Assembly: GCF_022230955.1 (NCBI RefSeq)
Contig: NZ_JAKKFI010000066.1
Location: 1 to 64,000, forward strand
DNA length: 64,000 bases
Source of the DNA: Micromonospora cabrerizensis
Lineage (GTDB): Bacteria > Actinomycetota > Actinomycetes > Mycobacteriales > Micromonosporaceae
Direction: 5' to 3'
Position 1 is the stretch's first letter; the number at the start of each line of letters is the position of its first letter. The notes under the pieces were generated by a model. It was not told where the DNA came from and did no database searches. It worked only from the letters and a program-made list of their open reading frames with translations. The position numbers and the translations under genes were made by a program. This document shows positions 1 through 8,318 of this stretch, piece by piece.

Positions 1-488
1 GATGGCACGGTCGCGTCCGGGGCTGGCACGGCCGTGGTCGGCTGGTCGGCCGCGAGCCTGGCCTCCAGGTTGGCGACGAACTGGGCCACCAACTTGCCCG
101 ACACCTCTTTGATCATGCCGCTGCCGAACTGGGCCAGCTTGCCGGAGATCTTCAGGTCGGTGTCCACGCTGACCAGCGTGCGGTCGCCGTCCGGCCGCAG
201 GTGGGCGGTGACCAGCGCGGACGCGTTCCCCGTCGACCGGGCGTCGCGGCCCCTGGCGTCGATCACCCCGCGATAGGCGGCGTCGTCCTTCTCGACGAAC
301 CGGGCGGTGCCCGCGAACTCCGAGATCACCGGCCCGACCTTGACCTTCACCCTGCCCCGGTAGACGTCACCGTCGACGCCGGTCAACTGGGCGCCCGGCA
401 GGCACGGCGCGATCCCCTCCAGGTCGGTGAGCACCGCCCACGCCTCGTCGATCGGGACAGCGACCGCGAACTCGCTCGTGATCTTCAT
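1..488 (-). CDS. coxG: CoxG-like SRPBCC protein (3' end beyond window)
   Basis: The minus-strand reading frame starts at the ATG at 488 (MKITSEFAVAVPIDEAW) and stays open to base 1, so the C-terminus is missing. The visible 162 residues have the SRPBCC/CoxG pattern: an N-terminal strand followed by DEAWAVLTDLEGIAPCLPGA, then a KVKVGPVISEF strand and a GSGMIKEVSGKLVAQFVANL helix. CoxG proteins belong to the carbon monoxide dehydrogenase (CODH) accessory set and, in Oligotropha (Afipia) carboxidovorans, are linked to recruiting CODH to the membrane. The start overlaps the coxD stop (ATGA), so it is the last gene visible in the cox operon and is surely co-translated with coxD. Confidence 0.88.
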   Translation of the reverse strand, partial: MKITSEFAVAVPIDEAWAVLTDLEGIAPCLPGAQLTGVDGDVYRGRVKVKVGPVISEFAGTARFVEKDDAAYRGVIDARGRDARSTGNASALVTAHLRPDGDRTLVSVDTDLKISGKLAQFGSGMIKEVSGKLVAQFVANLEARLAADQPTTAVPAPDATVP

Positions 489-1354
489 GGCTGGCTCTCC
501 TGGTAGGCGCCGAGCGCGGCGGCGACCACGGCGCGGTCGTCGGGTGTCTTGGCGATGGTGCCGATGGTCAGCGCCACGTCATCGGCGGCCAGATCGGCGA
601 CGCCCAGCACGGACAGCGCGGCCACCCAGTCGATGGTCTCCGCCATCCCGGGCGGCTTCTCCAGGTCCCGGCCGCGTACGCCGCCGACGAACTGGACGGC
701 CGTCTGGATCAGCGGCTCGGTGGCGCCCGGCACGGCGCGGCGGACGATCTCGACGGCGCGGGACGGGTCGGGAAAGTCGATCCAGTGGTAGAGGCAGCGG
801 CGGCGCAACGCGTCGTGCAGCTCCCGGCTGCGGTTGGAGGTGAGCACCACGACCGGCGGCGTACGGGCGGTGAACGTGCCCAGCTCGGGGATCGTGATGC
901 CGGCCTCGCCGAGGAACTCGAACAGCAGCGCCTCGAACTCGTCGTCGGCCCGGTCGATCTCGTCGATCAGCAGCACCGGCGGCACCGGCCCCCGGTGGCG
1001 TACGGCCCGCAGGATCGGCCGTTCCTGGAGGAACTCGGCGCTGAACAGGTCCGCGTCGGTGAGTCGCGCGTCCTGTGCCTCGGCAAGCCGGATCGCCAGC
1101 AGTTGTCGCTGGTAGTTCCACTCGTAGAGCGCCTCGCCCGCGGTCAGCCCCTCGTAGCACTGCAACCGGATCAGCGGCGTTTCCAGCGCGCGGGCCAACG
1201 CCTTCGCGGCGGCGGTCTTGCCGACACCGGGCTCGCCCTCCAGCAGCAGCGGCCGACCGAGACGCAGGGCCAGGAACAGGGCCATCGCCAGGCCGTCGTC
1301 GACCAGGTAGTCGACGGCGTCGAGGCGGTGCCGCACGGCCAGGGCGTCCCTCAT
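485..1354 (-). CDS. coxD: MoxR-type AAA+ ATPase, CoxD-like
   Basis: This 289-aa AAA+ ATPase of the MoxR class has a Walker A at GEPGVGKTAAAKALA, a Walker B at PVLLIDEIDRADDEFEALL and a sensor-1 region at VVVLTSNRSRELHDALRRR. In O. carboxidovorans CoxD is needed for building the copper-sulfur-molybdenum centre of CODH after the apo-enzyme is assembled. Position in the operon (between mocA and coxG, both joined by ATGA overlaps) supports that role. The usual VWA-domain partner CoxE is not in the window and may lie past coxG. The general MoxR assignment is firm; the CoxD role comes from context. Confidence 0.9.
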   Translation of the reverse strand: MRDALAVRHRLDAVDYLVDDGLAMALFLALRLGRPLLLEGEPGVGKTAAAKALARALETPLIRLQCYEGLTAGEALYEWNYQRQLLAIRLAEAQDARLTDADLFSAEFLQERPILRAVRHRGPVPPVLLIDEIDRADDEFEALLFEFLGEAGITIPELGTFTARTPPVVVLTSNRSRELHDALRRRCLYHWIDFPDPSRAVEIVRRAVPGATEPLIQTAVQFVGGVRGRDLEKPPGMAETIDWVAALSVLGVADLAADDVALTIGTIAKTPDDRAVVAAALGAYQESQP

Positions 1355-1926
1355 GCCTCGCCCGCCAGCAGCCGTTGGTAGTCCGCGCGGGTGTCCACGT
1401 CGATCGGCACCGGCCCGTCGGCGGGCACCTCGGTCACCGGGTGACGGCCGGAGTGCAGCAGCTTCCAGACGGCCTTGTCGCCGTGCAGGTCGTACAGCTC
1501 GGGGAGGACCACCCGGCCGAAGCGGAACGGGTGGCCCAGCCCGTCCGCGTACCGGCAGACGGCCAGCGGGGTGGCGGCCTCGGCGACCCGGCGGACGTCC
1601 GTGGCGCGGACGCCGGGTTGGTCACCGAGGAGCAGCACCAGCGCGTCGGCACGGGGGTCCACCGCCCGGGCGGCCGTGCTGACCGACGACCCGCAGCCGG
1701 TGCTGAACGCCGGGTTCTCCACGACCTGGCACCCGGTCAGGTCGACCCGGTCGCGGATGCCGCTCGCCGCGCCGCCCAGGGTGACGAGCACCTGGTCGAA
1801 GCCGCACGAGCGGGCCAGGTCGAGGGTGGCGTCGAGCAGAGTCCGCCCCCGGTACGGCAGGAGTTGCTTCGCCTCGCCGAGCCGCACCGACGCGCCCGCG
1901 GCGAGCACCAGGCCGGTCAGGAACAC
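1351..1926 (-). CDS. mocA: Molybdenum cofactor cytidylyltransferase (MocA-like)
   Basis: This 191-aa nucleotidyltransferase opens with the signature LVLAAGASVRLGEAKQLLPY (GxxxRxGxxK type) and has a DALVLLLGDQPG metal-binding stretch and a C-terminal VPIDVDTRADYQRL, all typical of MobA/MocA enzymes. In CODH operons this protein attaches CMP to molybdopterin to give the MCD form of the cofactor used by the CoxL family. The start is a GTG at 1926, three bases after the xdhC stop, without a strong ribosome-binding site, so translation is probably coupled. Its stop overlaps the coxD start (ATGA). Confidence 0.88.
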   Translation of the reverse strand: MFLTGLVLAAGASVRLGEAKQLLPYRGRTLLDATLDLARSCGFDQVLVTLGGAASGIRDRVDLTGCQVVENPAFSTGCGSSVSTAARAVDPRADALVLLLGDQPGVRATDVRRVAEAATPLAVCRYADGLGHPFRFGRVVLPELYDLHGDKAVWKLLHSGRHPVTEVPADGPVPIDVDTRADYQRLLAGEA

Positions 1927-1929
1927 GGG

Positions 1930-2796
1930 TTACGCCGCCGTGTAACTCGCGAGGCAGCCGGCGCAGCAGAACCAGAAGTCCTGCCCGACGACCCGCGCGT
2001 GCGGCGTTTCCGGCCCGACCAGCACGGTCATCCCGCACACCGGGTCGACGGCCTGCTGGGGTCGGGCGGCCGACGCGCCGGAGGCCGGGGCCAACCCGTC
2101 CACCCGGATCGCCCGGACCACCTCACCCATGATCGACAGGGCGATCTCGGCCGGTGTACGGGCGCCGATGTCCAGACCGGCCGGTGAGTGGACGCGGGCG
2201 CGTTCCGCGTCGGTCAACCCCAGCTCGTCGAGCAGGGCCGCGCCACGCCTGCCGCTGGCCACCAGCGCGATGAACCCGACGCCGGCGTCCAGCGCGGCCC
2301 GGATCGCCTCCTGCTCGCCCTTGCCCAACCCGGCCACGACGACCGCGGTGCAGCCGGTGCCGTCGTCGGCCGCGACGACGTCGAAGTCGAGGAACGCGGC
2401 GAGGTTGGCCACCGCCGCGCTGATCGGCGTGCTGCCGACCACGCGCAGGGCCGGCGCCGGCAGCATCGGTCGGAGGAAGACCTCGATCGCCCCACCGGAG
2501 TGGCACGGGTTGACCACCACCCGCGCCCCCGGGGTGTCCGGGAACGGGGTCGCGCCCTCCGGCAGCACCCGCAGCAGCAGGGCGGTGCCGTCGCGCAGGG
2601 TGTCGAGTGCGGCCGCCCGCACCGAACTCTCGGCGCACACCCCGCCCACGAAGCCCTCGATCGAGCCGTCCGACCGGATCACCGCGGCGTCGCCCGGCCG
2701 GGCCGACGTCGGGTCCTGGGCGCGGACCACTGTGGCGTGGACGAACGGCTCCCGGGTGTCGGTCAGCTCCCGGGCGCGCTCCGCGATGGTGGTCAT
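1930..2796 (-). CDS. XdhC/CoxI-family Moco maturation protein with C-terminal YHS domain
   Basis: This 288-aa protein has an XdhC N-domain (GSIEGFVGGVCAESSVRAA), a Rossmann half (LRVVGSTPISAAVANLAAFL) and the conserved tail HSPAGLDIGARTPAEIALSI. XdhC-family proteins bind the molybdenum cofactor and help its sulfuration before insertion. After about residue 245 it adds a short YHS-type domain, VDPVCGMTVLVG...FWFCCAGCLASY, with a DPVCGM motif and a CCxxC pair that could bind metal. That add-on is uncommon on XdhC proteins. Start is the ATG at 2796 with GAGGGAG in front. It sits 10 bases after coxL and just before mocA. Confidence 0.88.
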   Translation of the reverse strand: MTTIAERARELTDTREPFVHATVVRAQDPTSARPGDAAVIRSDGSIEGFVGGVCAESSVRAAALDTLRDGTALLLRVLPEGATPFPDTPGARVVVNPCHSGGAIEVFLRPMLPAPALRVVGSTPISAAVANLAAFLDFDVVAADDGTGCTAVVVAGLGKGEQEAIRAALDAGVGFIALVASGRRGAALLDELGLTDAERARVHSPAGLDIGARTPAEIALSIMGEVVRAIRVDGLAPASGASAARPQQAVDPVCGMTVLVGPETPHARVVGQDFWFCCAGCLASYTAA

Positions 2797-2806
2797 CTCG
2801 GCTCCC

Positions 2807-5197
2807 TCAGATCGGCGGCCGGGCCTGGCCGCGCATCGCGTCCCAGACCCGCGACGGCGTCAGCGGCATGTCGGCGTGGCGTACGCCGAAGGGCTTCAGG
2901 GCGTCGATGACCGCGTTGACGATCGCGGGTGGGGACCCCACCGTGGCGGACTCACCCACACCCTTCGCGCCGATCGGGTGGTGCGGCGACGGCGTCACGG
3001 TGAACCCGGTCTCCCAGTCCGGCACTTCCAGTGACGTCGGGATCAGGTAGTCCATCAGGGACGCGCCGAGGCAGTTGCCGTCCTCGTCGAACGCGATCAT
3101 CTCCATCAGGGCCATGCCGACCCCGTCGGTCAGCCCGCCGTGCACCTGCCCCTCGATGATCATCGGGTTGATCCGGGTGCCGCAGTCGTCGACCGCGATG
3201 AACCGTCGGACCTTCACCTGCGCGGTGCCGGGGTCGACGTCCACCACGCAGATGTACGCGCCGTGCGGGTACGTCAGGTTCGACGGGTTGTAGCAGATCT
3301 GCGCCTCCAACCCGCCCTCGATGCCCTCGGGCAGGTCACCCGCGCCGTGCGCGCGCAACGCGATGTCCTGGATGGTGACGGACCTGCCCGGGTCGCCCGC
3401 GACGCGGAACGTGCCCTTCTCCCACTCCAGGTCGGCCACCGACACCTCCAGCATCCCCGAGGCGATGATCCGGGCCTTGTCACGCACCTTGCGGGCCACC
3501 AGGGCCGCCGCGGCTCCCGAGACGGGCGTCGACCGGCTGCCGTACGTGCCGAGGCCGAACGGCGTGTTGTCGGTGTCGCCGTGCAGCACCTCGATGTCCG
3601 CCGGTGGAATCCCGATCTCCTCGGCGACGATCTGCGCGAACGTCGTCTCGTGCCCCTGACCCTGTGACTGCACGCTGAGGCGTACCACGGCCTTTCCGGT
3701 CGGGTGGACGCGCAGCTCGCAACCGTCGGCCATGCCCAGCCCGAGAATGTCCATGTCCTTGCGCGGCCCGGCGCCGACGGCCTCGGTGAAGAACGCGATG
3801 CCGATGCCCATCAGCTCGCCCCGGGCCCGCTTCTCAACCTGCTCGCGGCGCAGCTCGTCGTAGCCGGCCATCTCCATCGCCAGCCGCATCGTCGGCTCGT
3901 AGTTGCCCGAGTCGTACACCCATCCGGTCTTCGTCGTGTACGGGAACTGCTCCGGCTGGATGAAGTTCTTCAGGCGCAGCTCGGCCGGGTCCATGCCGAG
4001 TTCGTCGGCGAGGCAGTCGACGATCCGCTCGACCAAATAGACGGCCTCGGTGATCCGGAACGAGCACGCGTACGCGACACCGCCGGGGGCCTTGTTGGTG
4101 TAGACCGCCGTCATCTTGCAGTACGCGGCCTCGATGTCGTAGCTGCCGGTGAACACCCCGAAGAAACCGGCCGGGTACTTCACCGGGGCGGCGGTGCCGT
4201 TGAACGCGCCGTGGTCGGCCAGCACGTTGGTGCGGATGCCGAGGATCCGGCCGTCGCGGGTCGCCGCGATCTCCCCGCGCATGATGTAGTCGCGGGCGAA
4301 ACCGGTGCTGATCAGGTTCTCCGAGCGGTCCTCCATCCACTTCACCGGCTTGCCGGTGACGATCGAGGCGACGATCGCGCAGACGTACCCGGGGTAGATC
4401 GGCACCTTGTTGCCGAACCCGCCGCCGATGTCCGGCGCGATCACCTGGATCTTGTGCTCGGGCAGGCCCGCCACGATGGCGTAGAGGGTGCGGTGCGCGT
4501 GCGGCGCCTGGGTGGTCGACCAGAGCCGCAGCTTGCCGTCGACGGCGTCGTAGTCGGCGACCGCCCCACACGTCTCCATGGGCGCCGGGTGCACCCGGGG
4601 GTAGACGAGGTCCTGGCTGACCACGACGTCGGCGCGGGCGAAGACCGCCTCGGTGGCCGCCTCGTCGCCGGTCTCCCAGTCGAAGCAGTGGTTGTTCGTC
4701 TTGCCGTCCAGGTCGTCGCGGATCAGCGGGGCGTCCGGCTCCAACGCGCGACGCGCGTCGATCACCGGGTCGAGCACGTCGTACTCGACCTCGATCAGCT
4801 CCAGCGCGTCGCGGGCCGCGTACCGGTCCTCGGCGACGACGAACGCGACCTCCTGACCCTGGAAGCGCACCTTGTCGGTGGCGAGGACGGCCTGCACGTC
4901 GTTGGAGAGGGTCGGCATCCAGGCCAGGTTCTGCTGCGCCAGGGCGGCCCCGGTCACCACCGCCCTCACCCCGGGCGACGCCTCGGCGGCGCTCGTGTCG
5001 ATGCTGACGATCCGGGCGTGCGCCACCGGCGACCGGAGGATCGCGAGGTGCAGCATGCCGGGCAGTTGCACGTCGTCGACGTACCGGCCGCGACCCCGCA
5101 GGAACCGCGGGTCCTCCTTGCGCAGCATCCGGCCGTACCCGACGGGTTTCTGGTCGTTGTCGTGGAACGTGTCCACGCGCTCGTGCACGGTGGTCAT
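2807..5197 (-). CDS. coxL: Aerobic CO dehydrogenase large subunit, form I
   Basis: This 796-aa molybdenum hydroxylase catalyses CO + H2O to CO2 + 2H+ + 2e-. The decisive feature is the active-site loop AYACSFR with Cys378, matching the form I signature AYxCSFR; form II (BMS-type) proteins read AYRGAGR. Other family landmarks are GGGFGNKVPIYP, QGQGHETTFAQI and GAKGVGESATVGSPPAIVNA near the C-terminus, where the GVGE glutamate is catalytic. The ATG at 5197 is preferred: the frame stays open upstream to 5341, but that extension overlaps coxS and is arginine/glycine-rich noise. Start and coxS stop overlap (ATGA). Binds Mo-MCD and Cu and works as an (LMS)2 hexamer with CoxM and CoxS. Confidence 0.97.
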   Translation of the reverse strand: MTTVHERVDTFHDNDQKPVGYGRMLRKEDPRFLRGRGRYVDDVQLPGMLHLAILRSPVAHARIVSIDTSAAEASPGVRAVVTGAALAQQNLAWMPTLSNDVQAVLATDKVRFQGQEVAFVVAEDRYAARDALELIEVEYDVLDPVIDARRALEPDAPLIRDDLDGKTNNHCFDWETGDEAATEAVFARADVVVSQDLVYPRVHPAPMETCGAVADYDAVDGKLRLWSTTQAPHAHRTLYAIVAGLPEHKIQVIAPDIGGGFGNKVPIYPGYVCAIVASIVTGKPVKWMEDRSENLISTGFARDYIMRGEIAATRDGRILGIRTNVLADHGAFNGTAAPVKYPAGFFGVFTGSYDIEAAYCKMTAVYTNKAPGGVAYACSFRITEAVYLVERIVDCLADELGMDPAELRLKNFIQPEQFPYTTKTGWVYDSGNYEPTMRLAMEMAGYDELRREQVEKRARGELMGIGIAFFTEAVGAGPRKDMDILGLGMADGCELRVHPTGKAVVRLSVQSQGQGHETTFAQIVAEEIGIPPADIEVLHGDTDNTPFGLGTYGSRSTPVSGAAAALVARKVRDKARIIASGMLEVSVADLEWEKGTFRVAGDPGRSVTIQDIALRAHGAGDLPEGIEGGLEAQICYNPSNLTYPHGAYICVVDVDPGTAQVKVRRFIAVDDCGTRINPMIIEGQVHGGLTDGVGMALMEMIAFDEDGNCLGASLMDYLIPTSLEVPDWETGFTVTPSPHHPIGAKGVGESATVGSPPAIVNAVIDALKPFGVRHADMPLTPSRVWDAMRGQARPPI

Positions 5198-5742
5198 GCG
5201 ACGGCCTCCGCGGGCTGGCCGGCGTTGTCGATCTCGCCGGCCTCGGTCGATTCGGTGGTCTCGGTGACCTGTGCCGCGGCCTGCGCCTCGGCCACGGCCG
5301 CCCAACGCACCGAGCGGACGATGGTGGCGTAACCCGTGCACCGGCAGATCTGACCCGAGATCGCCTCCCGGATCTCCGTCTCACTCGGGTCGGGGTTGCG
5401 GTCGAGCAGCGCCCGCGCGGTCATCATCATGCCCGGCGTGCAGAAGCCGCACTGGAGACCGTGGCACTGCATGAAACCCTGCTGGATCGGGTCCAGCTCG
5501 GCGCCCTTGGCGAGACCCTCGACGGTACGCACCTGGTGGCCGCCGGCCATCGCCGCGAGCACGGTGCACGACTTCACCGGCTCGCCGTCCATCCAGACCA
5601 CGCAGGTGCCGCAGTTGCTGGTGTCGCAGCCCCAGTGCGTGCCGGTCAGACCGAGCACGTCCCGCAGGAAGTGCACCAGCAGCAGCCGGGCCTCGATCTC
5701 CCGGGTGACCTCGACGTCGTTGACGGTCATGGTGACCTGCAT
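5194..5742 (-). CDS. coxS: CO dehydrogenase small (2Fe-2S) subunit
   Basis: This 182-aa iron-sulfur subunit passes electrons from the Mo-Cu site of CoxL to FAD in CoxM. The plant-ferredoxin-like cluster has Cys39, 44, 47 and 59 (GCDTSNCGTC...SC) and the second cluster has Cys98, 101, 133 and 135 (CGFCTPGM and CRCTGY). The ATG at 5742 is chosen because it begins the ferredoxin fold and lies two bases past the coxM stop. The last ~25 residues (TETTESTEAGEI...) form a low-complexity acidic tail. The frame is open far upstream, but only as a shadow of coxM. Confidence 0.96.
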   Translation of the reverse strand: MQVTMTVNDVEVTREIEARLLLVHFLRDVLGLTGTHWGCDTSNCGTCVVWMDGEPVKSCTVLAAMAGGHQVRTVEGLAKGAELDPIQQGFMQCHGLQCGFCTPGMMMTARALLDRNPDPSETEIREAISGQICRCTGYATIVRSVRWAAVAEAQAAAQVTETTESTEAGEIDNAGQPAEAVA

Positions 5743-5744
5743 GC

Positions 5745-6617
5745 TCAGCTCCTCGCCCGTTCGACGGCCCGGCGCAGGGTCCGCCTGGTCAGCTCGGCGG
5801 CCAGATGCCGCTTGTACTCCGCGCTGCCGCGCTGGTCGGTCACCGGGTCGCAGCTGCGCGCCGCGATCGCCCCGGCCTGCTCGTAGAGGCCCTCCGAGGG
5901 TTCCTGCCCGCGCAGCGCCGCCGAGATCTCCGGGATGCCCGTCGTGTTGGGGCCGACCGCCGCGAGCCCGACCCGGGCGTCGACGATCGCGCCGCCGTCG
6001 AGCCACACCGCCGCGCCGGCCGACACCACGGCCCAGTCGCCGGCCCGACGCTCGACCTTGGCGTACGCGCTGCCGCAGCCGGGCCGCACCGGCACCCGGA
6101 TCTCGACCAGGATCTCGTCGTCCGCGACGGCCGTCTCGTACGGACCGACGTGGAACTCCTCCATCGACACGACCCGCTCCGCGCCGCCCGGCCCACGGAT
6201 CACGCACCGCGCGTCCAACGTGGTGCACACCGCCGAGAGGTCCTCGGACGGGTCGGCCTGGCAGAGCGAGCCGCCCAGCGTGCCCCGGTTGCGCACCACC
6301 GGGTCGGCGATCACCCGTTCGGCGTCGGCGAAGATGGGGAACGCCGCCGCCAGCACGGGGGATTCGAGCAGCTCCCGATGGCGGGTGAGCGCCCCGATGC
6401 GTACCTCGTCCGGGCCCGTCTCGACGTAGCCCAGCTCGGCGTGCAGGTCGTTGATGTCGATCAGATAGTCGAAGTTGGCCAGCCGGAGCTTCATCATCGG
6501 CAGCAGGCTGTGCCCGCCGGCGATCAGGCGGGCAGTGCCGCCGAGGCGCTCCAGAAGGCTGATCGCATGGTCCACACTGGTGGCTCGCTCATACTCGAAC
6601 GGTGCCGGCACCTGCAT
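5745..6617 (-). CDS. coxM: CO dehydrogenase medium (FAD) subunit
   Basis: This 290-aa flavoprotein subunit carries the two FAD-binding motifs of the family: AGGHSLLPMMKLRLA (residues ~33-47) and NRGTLGGSLCQADPSEDL (~112-129), followed by the CODH FAD C-terminal domain. It takes electrons from CoxS and passes them to quinone or the respiratory chain. It is the first gene of the cox operon; the ATG at 6617 has GGAGGT about six bases in front. The M-S-L gene order is the one typical of form I CODH operons. Confidence 0.96.
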   Translation of the reverse strand: MQVPAPFEYERATSVDHAISLLERLGGTARLIAGGHSLLPMMKLRLANFDYLIDINDLHAELGYVETGPDEVRIGALTRHRELLESPVLAAAFPIFADAERVIADPVVRNRGTLGGSLCQADPSEDLSAVCTTLDARCVIRGPGGAERVVSMEEFHVGPYETAVADDEILVEIRVPVRPGCGSAYAKVERRAGDWAVVSAGAAVWLDGGAIVDARVGLAAVGPNTTGIPEISAALRGQEPSEGLYEQAGAIAARSCDPVTDQRGSAEYKRHLAAELTRRTLRRAVERARS

Positions 6618-6664
6618 GTCGTACCTCCGCAGTCCGGCAAAATCTCTGCCGGACGGTGACCAAA

Positions 6665-6704
6665 GTCAACGGCGACCTAAGCACTTGCTTAGGTCGCCGT
6701 TGAC
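6665..6704. promoter_or_regulatory. Perfect 40-bp palindrome between coxM and the divergent xdhC
   Basis: Two 19-base arms are exact reverse complements around a CT centre; the left arm begins GTCAACGGCGACC and runs to TAAGCA. It lies 47 bases upstream of coxM and 31 bases upstream of the plus-strand xdhC. The inner part (CTAAGCA-CT-TGCTTAG) looks like a TetR-type operator, while the full length could also fold as a hairpin in either leader RNA. Which of these applies is not decided by sequence. Confidence 0.8.
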
Positions 6705-6735
6705 GGTGCCGCCGGGGCTCGCGGATCGTGCGGCC

Positions 6736-7809
6736 ATGCGGGACATCGTCGACGGGCTGACGACCTGGCGGGCGGCCGGCGTCGCTTTCGCCGTCGCGAC
6801 CGTCGTGCGGACCTGGCAGTCCGCGCCCCGGCAACCCGGCGCGGCGATGGCCGTGTCGGCGCACGGCGAGGTCCTGGGCAGCATCTCCGGCGGCTGCGTC
6901 GAAGGCACCGTCTACGAGCTGTGCCGCAGCGCGCTGGAGACCGGGACGGCTCACACCCAGACCTTCGGCGTCAGCGACGACGACGCGTTCGACGTCGGCC
7001 TGACCTGTGGCGGCACGATCCAGATCCTGGTGCAGCCCGGCGTCGCGATGACCGGGGCCGACGAGGTGCTCGCCGCGATCTCCGACGGCCGCCCGGTCGC
7101 CACCGCCTCGGTCGAGAACGCCCAACTGGTGATCTGGCCCGACCGGGTCTCCGGCAGCCTCGGCGCACCCGACCTGGACGACGCGGCGACCCGACAGGCG
7201 CGGGGGATGCTCGCCCTCGGTGCCACCGGCACGATCCACCTGGGCCGGCGGGGAGAGCAGCGCGGCGACGACGTGGCGGTGTTCGTCCAGTCGTACGTGC
7301 CGCCACCCCGAATGATCATCTTTGGCGCGATCGACTTCGCCGCCGCGATGGCCCGGATCGGCAGGTTCCTCGGCTACCACGTCACGGTCTGCGACGCCCG
7401 CCCGGTGTTCACCACCCGCGCCCGCTTCCCGGACGCCGACGACCTCGTGGTGCAGTGGCCGCACGCGTACCTGGAGTCGACCAGCGTCGACGACCGCACG
7501 GTGCTCTGCGTGCTGACCCACGACCCCAAGTTCGACGTGCCGCTGCTCCAGGTCGCCTTCCGCACACCCGCCCGCTACATCGGCGCGATGGGCAGCCGCC
7601 GCGCACACGACGACCGGATGCGCCGGCTCCGCGAGGCGGGCGTGAGCGAGGCCGCGCTCGCCCGACTGCACTCACCGATCGGTCTGGACCTGGGCGCGCG
7701 GACACCCGAGGAGACGGCCGTGGCAATCGCCGCCGAGATCACCGCCCAGGCCTGGGGCGGCTCGGGCCAGCCACTCAGCAACCTGACAACCCCCATCCAC
7801 CACCCCTAA
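6736..7809 (+). CDS. XdhC/CoxI-family Moco maturation protein
   Basis: This 357-aa protein has the full two-domain XdhC/CoxI layout: an N-terminal XdhC domain (GAAMAVSAHGEVLGSISGGC and EGTVYELCRSAL) and a C-terminal Rossmann domain (MIIFGAIDFAAAMARIGRFL, then GAMGSRRAHDDRM and HSPIGLDLGARTPEETAVAI). The family hands sulfurated molybdenum cofactor to xanthine dehydrogenase-type enzymes. It is transcribed away from coxM and is a diverged paralogue of the YHS-bearing protein at the far end of the operon. The ATG at 6736 follows the palindrome; the frame is open further upstream, but that part lies inside coxM antisense sequence. Confidence 0.9.
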   Translation: MRDIVDGLTTWRAAGVAFAVATVVRTWQSAPRQPGAAMAVSAHGEVLGSISGGCVEGTVYELCRSALETGTAHTQTFGVSDDDAFDVGLTCGGTIQILVQPGVAMTGADEVLAAISDGRPVATASVENAQLVIWPDRVSGSLGAPDLDDAATRQARGMLALGATGTIHLGRRGEQRGDDVAVFVQSYVPPPRMIIFGAIDFAAAMARIGRFLGYHVTVCDARPVFTTRARFPDADDLVVQWPHAYLESTSVDDRTVLCVLTHDPKFDVPLLQVAFRTPARYIGAMGSRRAHDDRMRRLREAGVSEAALARLHSPIGLDLGARTPEETAVAIAAEITAQAWGGSGQPLSNLTTPIHHP

Positions 7810-7842
7810 AGCCCCACCCCCCGCCCCGCAGGGCAGTTCGAG

Positions 7843-8244
7843 CTAGATCATGCGCAGGACCAGCGCCGCGGAGACCGCCAACTCACGGTCGAGCACCTCG
7901 TCCCGGGGGACGAACACCATGGCCTGCCCCTCGCCGAGAACCACGTCCTCCTGCCGGGCCGTGGTGGTGCCCCGGAACACGTGGACGGTGACGGTGTGGG
8001 GAAACCCGGGCTCGTACGGACGTGGGCCGCTCCACAGCAGGTGCAGCTCACCCGCTGTCAGACCCGTCTCCTCCTGCAGCTCGCGGCGGGCCGCCTCCTC
8101 CGGCGACTCGCCCGGCTCGATGTGGCCACCCGGCAGACTCCACTGACCGGGCGAGGCGGCCGCGTCCTCGTCGCGGTGCTGGAGCAGCACCGCGCCCGAC
8201 GGATCGACCAGCAGCACGAGGGCGACGCCATAGGTGGCCACCAC
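7843..8244 (-). CDS. Nudix hydrolase
   Basis: This 133-aa protein carries a complete Nudix box, GGHIEPGESPEEAARRELQE followed by ETG (Gx5Ex7REUxEExGU), at residues ~39-61. These enzymes cleave nucleoside diphosphates linked to another moiety with Mg2+. The N-terminal VALVLLVDPSGAVLLQHRDE is of the MutT-like type; substrate cannot be told. The GTG at 8244 is the first start; a second GTG follows directly. It is divergent from the ASCH gene with about 74 bases between. Confidence 0.88.
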   Translation of the reverse strand: MVATYGVALVLLVDPSGAVLLQHRDEDAAASPGQWSLPGGHIEPGESPEEAARRELQEETGLTAGELHLLWSGPRPYEPGFPHTVTVHVFRGTTTARQEDVVLGEGQAMVFVPRDEVLDRELAVSAALVLRMI

Positions 8245-8318
8245 AGGACCGTGTCATGTCGCCACGGGCTTGTCGACGGCGGTCCCTCACCGCGCGCCGC
8301 ATCGCATACCATCCGCGG

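Noticed and set aside
5198..5341. A 48-residue N-terminal extension of CoxL
   Set aside because: It overlaps coxS in another frame, has no family match, and the ATG at 5197 sits on the typical ATGA junction.
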